A stretch of 64,000 bases of DNA from Thermovenabulum gondwanense (GCF_001601575.1 NZ_LOHZ01000027.1:1-64000); one strand, 5' to 3'. Counted from the stretch's first letter, positions 16,576 through 25,143 are shown. Notes: a model not told the origin generated them from the letters alone. Numbers and translations: made by a program.

Positions 16576-19317
16576 ATAATTTATTACCGCTGTCCTTGTT
16601 TTATCATCCCATGTCACTTTGGCCCCTAAGTTTTCGGCCACATATCTTAAAGGAACGTAAACCCTTCCGCCTACCATCTCTGCATATTTATTGGCAACTT
16701 TGAGGGTTATAGTTTTATTTTCTTTAAAAATGCTTACTTCCTTCTTTTTAGAATCCCATTCCACCTTGGCCCCCAGGTTTTCCGAGATCAGCCTTATGGG
16801 TACCATGGCGCTTCCTTTTTTATTAAGGTAAGGTATTGCATCGGGAGAGAAAAGGTCCTTACCGTTCAGACTTATAGAAAAATCTACTACAGGGATTGTA
16901 AAGGTCTTTTGAAGAAATGCAGCGGTGACCTTAAGAGTAAGATTGCCTTTTTCCTGGGCATTTATGATTAAATGCTCCCTGTCAAAGGTGTATTTTTTGT
17001 TGAAGCTTAAAGCTAAGTCGTAATTATAAGGATAATTGATTGGTAGTTTACTCTGATAGTAAGAAATTCCTTCTAATATTATCTCGGATGAGATTCCTTT
17101 TTTTACGTAAAGAGTTTTATTTTCTATATCCTTAATAACGGGAACTACTGAATAATTGGTGAAATTGCTGTCGATATCAAAAAGCACTACTGCAGGGGCA
17201 GGATTCCCGATAGAAGGGATCCCTATGAATTTGACGGAGTTTTCCTTGAAAACGTAGAATTTTTCATCCTTAATAATAACGTGAACCTTAACATTTTTTT
17301 GAGCTAATTGAGCAAGCAATTTTTTAAAAAGGTCGGCTTCCAACCTGTCGTTGAATTTCTCCAAGGGGGTGTTTAAAAAAACAAAAACTTTTTTGTATTT
17401 TACCGCGCTGTTCAGGTCTTTTAAAAAGGAAATCCATTGATTGTAATCGGTGGCATTAATTCCGCCCTTTTCAGCCCTTAAAAAGATGAAAAAATTATCC
17501 TTTTCGGGAAAAGATTGGTAGCCCTTACCAAAACCTTTCAGGCTGGAAAGGTAGTTTTTGGGGATTATTTGGTTTAGCTCCTCTAAATTCCCTGTGTCAT
17601 CAAGGGTTATAATATAATCGGCTTTAAGTTTTTTGATGATATCCAGGGTCTTTGTCAATACCTCTTTATACTCCGCCTCCGTCAATTTATTTTCCGCCAA
17701 ACCACCGAGTACGGCAAAATCCGCGTCGGGAATTTTTTTATTATCGGCGTCTTTTCTCCCGGGGCTGGAAAAATCTAAACCCTTGAAATCAGGGGCTTCC
17801 TCAACGGGGATATCGAATTTATTTATATCCTCGGGGTGAATGTAAGATAGCACGCCGTTTTTATCAATTCCGTAATACTCCGAGCCTGTTTTAATAATTT
17901 TCACCGGTTCTAAAATTTTTATTTTTATCGATTTGGTGACGGTACCGTATTTTGCGGTTATCACAGTCTCCCCTTCTTTTTGCGCAAAAAAGGTGTTTTT
18001 ATCAAACTTGCCCGCGCCTTTGGAAATGCTCCACTGCACCCTGTTCTGGTCTACGGCAATCGGGTTTAAATACTCGTCGTAAGCTTTTACTTCAAGGACG
18101 AGTCTTGAGTTTTTTGCAACGGTAAGGGAAGGGCTCTTTATAATAAGTCCGGCAATTTTTCCAAGGGGAGCTTTGTTTACAATGCCAATTCCGTTGATTA
18201 TTGGCCTTTCCTTTTTCTCGGAAGGATTGTTTAGAACCTTTATATTATCCTCTCCCAAAGGCCTTCCCACCAGGGTAGAGGAGCCGCCGCCGTCTAAATT
18301 AAGTGCAAAATGGGCTCCCAGGTTTAACATTATATTGGCCAGTTCTTCCTGGGTTACCCCGTCGCTTTCTTCCTGCCTTCCATCCACCGTTACCATAAAT
18401 AGTTTTGTTTTATCCCTGGTGAAGCCTATGGCGGTCCTGGGATGCACGCCGTTAATGTTATGGGAAAAGTTTTCGGGGATTTTGCCGTTATCCACAAGCA
18501 CGGCACCGCCGCCAATGGCGGTTTTGATGTTGGATATATCCGGTGTAAATCTCAGTTGTATATTAATAGGATCGCCCTGAGAAACCTTAGGATATATCTG
18601 AACTGCCAGGTCCTGTCCCGCTGTTATAACCAATCTTCCCTCATCAATAGAGGAGGATTTTCCGAAGAAAAGGTTTTCTATAATTCCATCCTTTATAATG
18701 AGAAAAAGGGCATCACCTTTTTCAGGGGGTAACTTATAGGTTTCCTTGCCGAAAAAGGTGTTGTAAAGCATTACCTTTCCCGCAGGGTCTCCTATTTTAT
18801 TTACAGAAGCTATGGGGAAGACCGTCCCGTCTTTCAGGATTAATTTACCTTCGAAGGAAAAATTTATTATCAGGGGCATTTTGTCAAAGGTCAGGGCAAA
18901 AGCGGACATATCGGTACGATTGGAAGGGGATGAAAGTATATTTCCTTCGTTTATTTGTACCCCTATGGCGGAGGAGGGATTTGTCATGGAAAAAAAGTCG
19001 CCGTTTATCCCCGCTACCGCATTATTTGATTTTACAAGGTCGCTTAAAGGTTTTCTCTCCGATAAATTCTCTTTATTGTATAAGCTTACTATGTCAATAT
19101 AAGGAGAGGTTAAATCCACCGTTAAAATATGTATTTTTTTAAACCCCTGGGAAGTAAATATAGTCCTTTTTTCGTATATAACTCCCTTTGCTACGGGAGT
19201 TTGTTCTTTTTCTTCGTAAAGGGTTACCCATCCCTGGGCAAAAATACAAAAAGGCAGTAACACGTTCAAAAGGTATAAGAACGTTATTAAAACGGCAAGT
19301 TTTTTTAATTTGTTCAT
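16573..19317 (-). CDS. Secreted phosphodiester glycosidase-family protein with copper amine oxidase-like domain
   Basis: A 914-residue exported protein. Residues 1-28 form a signal peptide. Residues 85-380 are a NAGPA-type phosphodiester glycosidase domain, with GINGDFF (103-109) and NLDGGGSST (340-348). A bacterial Ig-like domain follows at about 387-470. Residues about 530-705 resemble a calcineurin-like phosphoesterase whose metal-binding residues appear lost (see finding). Residues 810-914 are two copper amine oxidase N-terminal-like repeats (MVPIRLISENLGAKVEWD and VYVPLRYVAENLGAKVTWD), probably a cell-wall module. AGGAGG precedes the ATG. It lies 1 bp after DUF1624 in the same operon. 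Confidence 0.85.
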   Translation of the reverse strand: MNKLKKLAVLITFLYLLNVLLPFCIFAQGWVTLYEEKEQTPVAKGVIYEKRTIFTSQGFKKIHILTVDLTSPYIDIVSLYNKENLSERKPLSDLVKSNNAVAGINGDFFSMTNPSSAIGVQINEGNILSSPSNRTDMSAFALTFDKMPLIINFSFEGKLILKDGTVFPIASVNKIGDPAGKVMLYNTFFGKETYKLPPEKGDALFLIIKDGIIENLFFGKSSSIDEGRLVITAGQDLAVQIYPKVSQGDPINIQLRFTPDISNIKTAIGGGAVLVDNGKIPENFSHNINGVHPRTAIGFTRDKTKLFMVTVDGRQEESDGVTQEELANIMLNLGAHFALNLDGGGSSTLVGRPLGEDNIKVLNNPSEKKERPIINGIGIVNKAPLGKIAGLIIKSPSLTVAKNSRLVLEVKAYDEYLNPIAVDQNRVQWSISKGAGKFDKNTFFAQKEGETVITAKYGTVTKSIKIKILEPVKIIKTGSEYYGIDKNGVLSYIHPEDINKFDIPVEEAPDFKGLDFSSPGRKDADNKKIPDADFAVLGGLAENKLTEAEYKEVLTKTLDIIKKLKADYIITLDDTGNLEELNQIIPKNYLSSLKGFGKGYQSFPEKDNFFIFLRAEKGGINATDYNQWISFLKDLNSAVKYKKVFVFLNTPLEKFNDRLEADLFKKLLAQLAQKNVKVHVIIKDEKFYVFKENSVKFIGIPSIGNPAPAVVLFDIDSNFTNYSVVPVIKDIENKTLYVKKGISSEIILEGISYYQSKLPINYPYNYDLALSFNKKYTFDREHLIINAQEKGNLTLKVTAAFLQKTFTIPVVDFSISLNGKDLFSPDAIPYLNKKGSAMVPIRLISENLGAKVEWDSKKKEVSIFKENKTITLKVANKYAEMVGGRVYVPLRYVAENLGAKVTWDDKTRTAVINY

Positions 19318-19318
19318 G

Positions 19319-20017
19319 TTAAAAACCTCCTTGAGTGATTTGAATAAGGAATTTATATATAAAAAGAAGTCCCAGGATTACGGGTTGATGGAGCAGGTAA
19401 ATCAAAAGTGAGTTTTTACCCAGCAGGTGGAAAAAATTTTTCTTATTATGCCCTGCTGTTAACCTTTTACCCTTTGCGTAAAAAGTCTTAAAAAATGCCG
19501 TTCCCAGGAGAAATACCCCGAAATAGGGGAAGACGGGATAATAATCTAAAGAAGCAAAATCATCGGTAATAAGGCCAAGGGGAAAAAGATAATTGTTTTC
19601 CACCCTTATGCCGTCAAAAACAATTCCGATAATAATTGAAGCTATGGATAACAACAGCAAAAGGGGTACATTTCTATTTTTAAAAAAGGATGAAAGCAGG
19701 TAGGATACGCCCATAAAATGAAGTATTCCGAATTTAACGTACATATCCGGATCGATTGCATGGGTGACCAGGGTAATTAAAATTCCCAGGGAAAAAATTT
19801 TTAAACCCCGCCGTAAATAATTTTTACTGAAGTTTACGCTGATACCCGCGAGGAAAATAAACATCAAAGCGGATAACTTACCCTCGTAATACCAGAAGCC
19901 CTTACTGTAGCTAACAGGAATCCCCAGATAGTAATTCAGGTCAAAAATTATATGAAAAATTACCATAAGAATGACCGCTAAACCGCGCAAAAAATCTATT
20001 TCATCTATTCTACCCAT
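19319..20017 (-). CDS. DUF1624 membrane protein (HGSNAT-like acyltransferase fold)
   Basis: A 232-residue protein with about seven membrane helices. It begins with a charged Arg-Ile-Asp-Glu stretch (RIDEIDFLRGLAVILMVIFH), the signature of the DUF1624/heparan-alpha-glucosaminide N-acetyltransferase catalytic family. FYAKGKRL and SLLIYLLHQP are typical C-terminal segments. The ATG at 20017 is chosen because AAAGGTGG sits upstream; a GTG at 20026 is too close to it. It starts the minus-strand operon with the phosphodiester glycosidase protein, and the two may modify an extracytoplasmic glycan. Confidence 0.8.
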   Translation of the reverse strand: MGRIDEIDFLRGLAVILMVIFHIIFDLNYYLGIPVSYSKGFWYYEGKLSALMFIFLAGISVNFSKNYLRRGLKIFSLGILITLVTHAIDPDMYVKFGILHFMGVSYLLSSFFKNRNVPLLLLLSIASIIIGIVFDGIRVENNYLFPLGLITDDFASLDYYPVFPYFGVFLLGTAFFKTFYAKGKRLTAGHNKKNFFHLLGKNSLLIYLLHQPVILGLLFIYKFLIQITQGGF

Positions 20018-20047
20018 GGCTACCACCTTTTTTTACCGGTTGTTATA

Positions 20048-20076
20048 AGTATAACAGGAAAAGCTACCGGTGTCTA
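20048..20076 (-). promoter_or_regulatory. Promoter of the DUF1624-glycosidase operon
   Basis: Read on the minus strand, TAGACA (20076-20071) and TATACT (20053-20048) are separated by 17 bp. The -10 lies inside a palindrome, TGTTATA-AG-TATAACA (20041-20056), which could be an operator. The remaining divergent gap to 20331 is A+T-rich and holds the M20 promoter. Confidence 0.5.
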
Positions 20077-20227
20077 TTTTTGGCATTTTAAATTTTTATT
20101 ACAATTTGCTTATAAAAATTTTTATCAAAATCATAGTAAAATAGTATGGATTATAAGAAAAACAGAATAAAAATGCAAATAAAATAGATTTATTGATATA
20201 ATTTCATATAATCGTCGCTAATGTAAT

Positions 20228-20257
20228 TTTACAACATTTCTATGTATGTATTATAAT
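20228..20257 (+). promoter_or_regulatory. Promoter of the M20-AbgT operon
   Basis: TTTACA (20228-20233) and TATAAT (20252-20257) are 18 bp apart and lie 75 bp before the GTG start of the amidohydrolase gene. Confidence 0.5.
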
Positions 20258-20331
20258 ATTCGCTAAATATTAATTTATCCTTTTAATTGGTTAAAATGAT
20301 AAATAAAAAATTACATACGGGGAGGGGTAAT

Positions 20332-21516
20332 GTGAGAGATTTAAAAGAACTGCTTAAAGAAGTATTTCCAAAGGTAGTCGAACTTCGCAGGGATTTTCAC
20401 GCCAATCCCGAGCTCGGTTATCAGGAAGTGAGAACCGCAGAAGTCATAGCAAGAACCTTAGAAGGACTGGGCATTACCGTTAAGAAAAATGTGGCAAAAA
20501 CCGGTGTGGTGGGATTGCTGGACACCGGCAAACCCGGTCCTACGGTGGCTTTGAGGGCGGATATTGACGCCCTGCCCGTCAAGGATGCGAAAAAAGTCGA
20601 GTATGCGTCACGCGTGGAGGGAGTCTGTCACGCCTGCGGTCATGACGGGCACACCGCAATACTTCTCGGTGTTGCAATGGTGCTGTCAAAGTTAAAGGAA
20701 GAATTTTCGGGCAAAGTCAAATTTATATTTCAGCCCTGTGAAGAGCATCTTCCGGGCGGAGCAAAGTTCATGATCGAAGAAGGGGTACTGGAAGATCCAA
20801 AGGTGGACAATATTTTCGGACTTCACCTGTGGACAAATTACCCCATAGGCAAGGTAGGGGTAAAGGCGGGCGCCTTGATGGCTGCTCCGGACTCCTTTGC
20901 AATAGAAATCCTGGGGAAGGGCGGACATGGCTCTGCGCCGCACCAGGCAATTGATGCTGTAGTAATTGCCGCACAGGTGGTTCAGGCGCTTCAGACAATC
21001 GTAAGCCGCTCGGTAGATCCTTTAGACCCCGCCGTGGTGAGTGTGGGAGTAATCCAGGCGGGATACGGCTTTAATGTTATTGCGGACACGGCGAAAATTA
21101 TTGGGACCGTACGCACGTTTAAAGAAAGAACCAGGGCTGTTATAAGGAAGAGGATGGAGGAAATTGTAAAAGGGATCACCTCTGCTTTTAACGCCGATTA
21201 CCGAATTGAGTACACCGAAGGCTATCCGGCGCTCATAAATGATGAAAAGGTTACAAAATTTGTTAAAAAGATTGCAGAGGAAACCCTGGGTGCCGAAAAT
21301 GTATGGGAAGCCGAGCCGGTGATGGGCGGAGAGGATTTTGCTTATTTCCTTCAGAAGGTTCCCGGCTGCTTCGTATTTCTGGGAGCAAGGAATGAGGAAA
21401 AGGGAATAGTATGTCCCCATCACCATCCCGAATTTGACTTTGACGAGGATGCCATGCTCCTGGGGATGGAGTTGATGGTTAAATACGTTTTGAGAAATAC
21501 AGAAATACAAAATTAA
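20332..21516 (+). CDS. M20-family amidohydrolase/aminoacyl-carboxypeptidase
   Basis: A 394-residue cytosolic zinc hydrolase of the M20D subfamily, which removes an amino acid or acyl group from conjugates such as N-acyl-amino acids or p-aminobenzoyl-glutamate. RADIDALPV, ACGHDGHTA and the catalytic Glu in FQPCEE are present, as are the dimerisation domain (GKGGHGSAPH) and the C-terminal GGEDFAYFL. The GTG at 20332 has GGGGAGGGG upstream. A longer frame from 20287 is unlikely. AbgT follows 20 bp later, so the imported substrate is probably split by this enzyme. Confidence 0.9.
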   Translation: MRDLKELLKEVFPKVVELRRDFHANPELGYQEVRTAEVIARTLEGLGITVKKNVAKTGVVGLLDTGKPGPTVALRADIDALPVKDAKKVEYASRVEGVCHACGHDGHTAILLGVAMVLSKLKEEFSGKVKFIFQPCEEHLPGGAKFMIEEGVLEDPKVDNIFGLHLWTNYPIGKVGVKAGALMAAPDSFAIEILGKGGHGSAPHQAIDAVVIAAQVVQALQTIVSRSVDPLDPAVVSVGVIQAGYGFNVIADTAKIIGTVRTFKERTRAVIRKRMEEIVKGITSAFNADYRIEYTEGYPALINDEKVTKFVKKIAEETLGAENVWEAEPVMGGEDFAYFLQKVPGCFVFLGARNEEKGIVCPHHHPEFDFDEDAMLLGMELMVKYVLRNTEIQN

Positions 21517-21536
21517 ATTAAAGAAGGGGGTTTTCT

Positions 21537-23063
21537 ATGAGCAAAATGGAAAATACAAGAAAAAGAAGGTCCTTACTGGACGGTTTTCTCAACTTTGTTG
21601 AAAAGGCCGGAAATAAATTGCCGGACCCTGCCACCATCTTCTTTGGGCTTGCTATTTTAATGCTTTTGCTTTCTCACTTAGCCGAAATGGCAGGATGGCA
21701 GGCGGTAAATCCTGCTACAAAAGAAACTGTAAAAGCGGTAAGCCTTTTAAAGAGGGAAAATGTTGTAAGAATATTGACCGAAATGGTAAATAACTTTGCA
21801 TCCTTCCCGCCCCTTGGCCTGGTACTCGTCGTTATGATGGGCGTAGGGGTGGCGGAGTACAGCGGACTTATAAACGCATTATTAAGAAGGCTTTTGAGCG
21901 GCGCTTCTCCTTCCATCATCGTTCCCGCCGTGATATTGATCGGCGTCCTGGGCAATGCGGCCGGTGACTCCGCATTGATTATCATGCCGCCTTTGGCAGC
22001 AATGATATTTTTGAGCATGGGAAGGCATCCCCTCGCCGGTTTGGCTGCGGCTTATGCAGCGGTAGCGGGAGGTTTCAGCGCCAACCTGTTTGTAAACATG
22101 CTGGATGTTTTGCTTGCAGGATTCACCGAAAAAGCTGCCCAGATAATCGATCCTAAATATATAGCAAATCCGGCCATGAACTATTATTTCCTAATAGCTT
22201 CAACCTTCGTCCTTACTGCGGTGGCCTCCTGGGTTACAACAAAGATAGTTGAACCCCGCTTGGGCGAGTATACGGGAAAAAGAGAAGAATTCCATCCCTT
22301 GACCGAAAGCGAAAAAAAGGGCCTTAGAGTAGCCGGAATAGTTGCATTGATTTACATCGCTATAATCGCTTACTGGACATTGCCTGCAAACGCTTTGCTG
22401 AGAGATCCCAAGACGGGATCCCTGATAGTATCGCCCTTTATGAAGAGCCTGGTGCCCATTATGACCGGATTGTTCCTGTTCCCCGCTATTGGTTACGGAG
22501 TTGCTGCGGGAACCATAAAATCCGATAAAGATTTAGCGGCTCAGATGTCAAAAGCCATGAGCACTATGGGTTCATATATCGTTATAGCGTTTTTGGCAGC
22601 CCAGTTCATTACCTTCTTCAACTGGAGCAATATAGGTACCATTTTGGCGATTAAAGGAGCGGACTTTTTAAAGAACATAGGATTTACGGGGCTTCCTCTG
22701 CTCATAGGCATTATTATATTCTCCTGCTTGATTAACATTTTGATAGCCAGCGCATCGGCCAAATGGGCGGTTTTAGGGCCGGTTTTCGTGCCAATGCTTA
22801 TGCTCCTCGGGTATTCACCGGCCTTTACCCAGCTTGCATACAGAATCGGCGACTCCATTACAAACCCGATAACACCGCTTTTGGCTTACTTCCCGATGGC
22901 CCTCGCCAGCGCAAGAAAATACGACGAAAAGCTGGGCATGGGAACGCTTATCTCGATATTACTGCCTTATTCCATTTATTTTGCGATATTCTGGATTATT
23001 CTATTTGCAATATGGTATATGTTGAATTTACCCTTGGGTCCAGGAAATATGATTCACCTATAA
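21537..23063 (+). CDS. AbgT-family transporter
   Basis: A 508-residue membrane protein with about twelve helices. AbgT proteins import p-aminobenzoyl-glutamate or similar conjugates by ion coupling; some act as sulfonamide exporters. Segments GNAAGDSALIIMPPLAAMIF, AAVAGGFSANLFV and SASAKWAVLGPVFVPM match the family. It is paired with the M20 enzyme as in abg systems. A genuine terminator follows. The pairing implies uptake plus hydrolysis of a folate fragment or acylated amino acid. Confidence 0.92.
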   Translation: MSKMENTRKRRSLLDGFLNFVEKAGNKLPDPATIFFGLAILMLLLSHLAEMAGWQAVNPATKETVKAVSLLKRENVVRILTEMVNNFASFPPLGLVLVVMMGVGVAEYSGLINALLRRLLSGASPSIIVPAVILIGVLGNAAGDSALIIMPPLAAMIFLSMGRHPLAGLAAAYAAVAGGFSANLFVNMLDVLLAGFTEKAAQIIDPKYIANPAMNYYFLIASTFVLTAVASWVTTKIVEPRLGEYTGKREEFHPLTESEKKGLRVAGIVALIYIAIIAYWTLPANALLRDPKTGSLIVSPFMKSLVPIMTGLFLFPAIGYGVAAGTIKSDKDLAAQMSKAMSTMGSYIVIAFLAAQFITFFNWSNIGTILAIKGADFLKNIGFTGLPLLIGIIIFSCLINILIASASAKWAVLGPVFVPMLMLLGYSPAFTQLAYRIGDSITNPITPLLAYFPMALASARKYDEKLGMGTLISILLPYSIYFAIFWIILFAIWYMLNLPLGPGNMIHL

Positions 23064-23091
23064 ATTAAGTCGTAATTTTATGATATAGTTT

Positions 23092-23131
23092 AAAAAATCT
23101 CTTACCGGCAATGGCCGGTAGGAGATTTTTT
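23092..23131 (+). terminator. Rho-independent terminator after abgT
   Basis: An AAAAAATCTC-TACCGGC arm pairs with GCCGGTA-GAGATTTTTT around a short loop, with one mismatch, and ends in a T-run. Confidence 0.9.
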
Positions 23132-23166
23132 AATAATTGGGATAAAATATTTAAGGATAAAAATAG

Positions 23167-23352
23167 AGCAATAGAGCGGGTCACGATGCCATGATTTTAT
23201 CTAATATTTGTTCGGTCGGCATGATATTTGTCCCAAGCCATGGGGGCAGGAGTCATTGTCCCGAAGAATTCACATCTTTTGAGCAGCTAAAAAAGGGTAT
23301 AGACCTTTTGATAAACGCTGTGATTAATTTAGATAAGGAAATCCTAGGTTAA
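23167..23352 (+). pseudogene. C-terminal remnant of an M20-type zinc hydrolase
   Basis: Between the abgT terminator and dinB, a frame open from 23167 to TAA 23350-23352 reads AGHDAMILSN, GMIFVPSHGGRSHCPEEF and then a helical tail. These are the last two conserved blocks of the hydantoinase/carbamoylase-type M20 hydrolases (family pattern AGHDA, then GMIFVPS-x-G-x-SH-PEE). Nothing of the preceding roughly 350 residues remains, and an in-frame stop (TAG 23164-23166) precedes it. It is a decayed gene, not a small protein. The other parts of this 425-bp gap are terminators and the dinB promoter. Confidence 0.8.
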
Positions 23353-23389
23353 ATTTTATTAAACTATTGTAAAATGATTTTTTTCCTGT

Positions 23390-23412
23390 AAACCGGATTA
23401 GACGGTTTTTTT
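23390..23412 (+). terminator. Weak terminator-like hairpin
   Basis: AAACCG and CGGTTT form a 6-bp stem with a 7-nt loop, followed by T residues. It follows the hydrolase remnant and may be its relic terminator. Confidence 0.4.
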
Positions 23413-23422
23413 ATTTATCAAT

Positions 23423-23450
23423 TGATTTTTTTCCGGCAGGGGGTTAAAAT
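23423..23450 (+). promoter_or_regulatory. Promoter of dinB
   Basis: TTGATT (23423-23428) and TAAAAT (23445-23450) are 16 bp apart, 38 bp before the start codon. Confidence 0.55.
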
Positions 23451-23457
23451 ATAAATA

Positions 23458-23469
23458 GAACAGATGTTC
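23458..23469 (+). promoter_or_regulatory. LexA (SOS) box at the dinB start site
   Basis: GAAC-AGAT-GTTC is a perfect GAAC-N4-GTTC site, the core of the Firmicute LexA operator (CGAAC-RNRY-GTTYG). It sits a few bases after the -10, over the expected transcription start, where LexA would block transcription. Confidence 0.75.
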
Positions 23470-23488
23470 GTAGAAGGTGAAATAAGAG

Positions 23489-24673
23489 ATGCTGAATATT
23501 CTTCATGTGGATATGAATGCCTTTTACGCCTCCTGCCATCAGGCGAAGGATCCTTCGCTTAAAGGTAAACCGGTGATAGTAGCCGGCGACCCTAAAAAAA
23601 GGAACGGGATAGTTTTGACGGCTTCGTACGAAGCGAGGGCATATGGGGTAAAAACGGCGATGCCGAATTTTCAGGCGAAAAAACTTTGCCCTCACGCCGT
23701 TTTTTTAAAGCCGGACTATTTCCTTTATGTAGAGATGAGCGAAAGGGTAATGGATATACTGAGGAGATTTACTCCGGACGTGGAAGTTTTCAGCGTGGAT
23801 GAAGCCTGGCTGGATGTTTCGGGCTGCGAGAGGCTTTTTGGAGATTCGGTGGAGATAGCCGGAAAGATTCAAAGGACAATCAAGGAGGAACTGGATCTTC
23901 CCTGTTCCATAGGGATATCCTGCAACAAGATCCTCGCAAAGATGGCATCGGATTTAAAAAAACCTGCGGGCATAACGGTGCTTCATCCCGAAGAGGTGCC
24001 CGGGGTTATATGGCCCTTGCCCGTGGAAGAGCTTTACGGTGTTGGAAGGAAAATGGCCCAAAAACTGTATTCTATGGGCATAAAGACCATAGGAGATTTA
24101 GCCGGTATTCCGGTGGAATTCCTGGAATCTTCTTTCGGAGTAATAGGAAGGCAGCTTCACCTCTGGGCTAACGGCATAGATGATAGCCCGGTTAATCCCG
24201 AATTTTCAAAGGGGGAAAAGTCCATAGGCCACTCTATAACCCTTCCAAAGGATATCAACACTTTTGAGGAAGCAAAGGCGGTATTGCTTTCCCTATCCGA
24301 ACAGGTGGGGAGAAGGGTGAGGAGGAAAAAATTTGTAGGGAGGGTGGTTACCCTTACCCTCAGGGATGATTCCTTTCTTACCCGGACCAGGTCCGCCACC
24401 ATTCCCTATACAAACACCACCGAGGATATTTACAGGACTGCAAAAAAACTTCTGGAAAACAACTGGGATGGGAAAACACCTTTAAGACTTCTGGGCGTCA
24501 GCCTCTCGGGGCTTACACGGGATTTTGAGCAGATTTCCATTTTCTCCGGGGAGGAAAAAATAAAAAGGTTGAACAAGATTGTGGATGAGATAAAGGATAA
24601 ATACGGGGAGGGGGCCATCTGCAGGGCCGGGCAAAAAGCCGAGGTGATTGGGATTAAAATAGGCTTCAGGTAA
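23489..24673 (+). CDS. dinB: DNA polymerase IV (Y-family)
   Basis: A 394-residue translesion polymerase that copies past damaged bases at low fidelity. The catalytic residues are Asp8 (LHVDMN) and Asp104-Glu105 (FSVDEAW). AYGVKTAMP, SIGISCNKILAKMASDLKKP and GRKMAQKLYSMGI mark the palm, fingers and thumb, followed by the little-finger domain. The gene is monocistronic: it has its own promoter with a LexA box and a terminator over its stop codon. This indicates DNA-damage induction. Confidence 0.93.
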   Translation: MLNILHVDMNAFYASCHQAKDPSLKGKPVIVAGDPKKRNGIVLTASYEARAYGVKTAMPNFQAKKLCPHAVFLKPDYFLYVEMSERVMDILRRFTPDVEVFSVDEAWLDVSGCERLFGDSVEIAGKIQRTIKEELDLPCSIGISCNKILAKMASDLKKPAGITVLHPEEVPGVIWPLPVEELYGVGRKMAQKLYSMGIKTIGDLAGIPVEFLESSFGVIGRQLHLWANGIDDSPVNPEFSKGEKSIGHSITLPKDINTFEEAKAVLLSLSEQVGRRVRRKKFVGRVVTLTLRDDSFLTRTRSATIPYTNTTEDIYRTAKKLLENNWDGKTPLRLLGVSLSGLTRDFEQISIFSGEEKIKRLNKIVDEIKDKYGEGAICRAGQKAEVIGIKIGFR

Positions 24674-24695
24674 TAGGACCTGGAGCCTTTATTTT
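24661..24695 (+). terminator. Terminator overlapping the dinB stop codon
   Basis: AGGCTTCAGG (24661-24670) pairs with CCTGGAGCCT (24679-24688), with one wobble pair, followed by TTATTTT. The TAA stop lies in the loop. Confidence 0.7.
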
Positions 24696-24713
24696 GAGCC
24701 TTTTGAATCATGT

Positions 24714-24743
24714 TTGAAGACATTTTCGGATTTATCATATACT
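24714..24743 (+). promoter_or_regulatory. Promoter of the Tad/Flp pilus locus
   Basis: TTGAAG (24714-24719) and TATACT (24738-24743) are 18 bp apart. The start would be near 24750, giving a short leader with the ribosome site AAGGAGGAGG. This rules out a pilin start at 24710. Confidence 0.6.
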
Positions 24744-24772
24744 TAAGAAAAACTAAGGAGGAGGACGGGGAT

Positions 24773-24958
24773 ATGTTAAAAAGGATGATGGATGGCGTAA
24801 AAAAACTCTGGGCGGAAGAAGAAGGACAGGGAATGGCGGAATATGGCCTCATACTGGCTCTGGTGGCTATTGCAGTTATCGTAGCATTGAGAGCACTAGG
24901 GGGAAGTATAAGCGGTAAATTCGATAGAGTAAAAACTGAGTTAGAAACATCAAATTAA
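24773..24958 (+). CDS. flp: Flp-type IVb pilin
   Basis: A 61-residue prepilin. The leader ends at Gly-17, giving the cleavage site EEEG|QGMAEYGLI with Glu at +5 and the EYG signature of Flp pilins. A hydrophobic helix follows (LILALVAIAVIVALRALGG). The prepilin peptidase TadV is the next gene. It is the major pilus subunit for the Tad machine encoded downstream. The AAGGAGGAGG site precedes the ATG. The gene is separated from tadV by 205 bp with a hairpin, while the rest of the locus is compact. Confidence 0.92.
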   Translation: MLKRMMDGVKKLWAEEEGQGMAEYGLILALVAIAVIVALRALGGSISGKFDRVKTELETSN

Positions 24959-25116
24959 TTTAAAAAAATTTTTAAGCAAGAATAAGCAAAGAAATATTAA
25001 ATCACGAAAAACAGATATATTATAAAATGAATAGAAGAACATATATTAAAAAAATACAAGAGCGGGATTTACCCATAATAGCATTTTATCATGAGAAAAT
25101 TCAAAAATAAAATCAA

Positions 25117-25143
25117 TTGGCCCTACTCGAAAGGTAGGGCCAA
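25117..25143 (+). other. Perfect 10-bp hairpin between flp and tadV
   Basis: TTGGCCCTAC (25117-25126) pairs with GTAGGGCCAA (25134-25143) around a 7-nt loop. It is not followed by a T-run, so it is not a normal terminator for the plus strand. It may be a partial terminator or an RNA-stability element that keeps pilin expression above the assembly genes. The rest of the gap (24959-25116) shows nothing else. Confidence 0.6.

Noticed and set aside
24710-24772. Longer N-terminus for the Flp pilin
   Set aside because: The promoter and ribosome site lie inside this stretch, so it would not be translated; the start at 24773 gives a normal prepilin leader.
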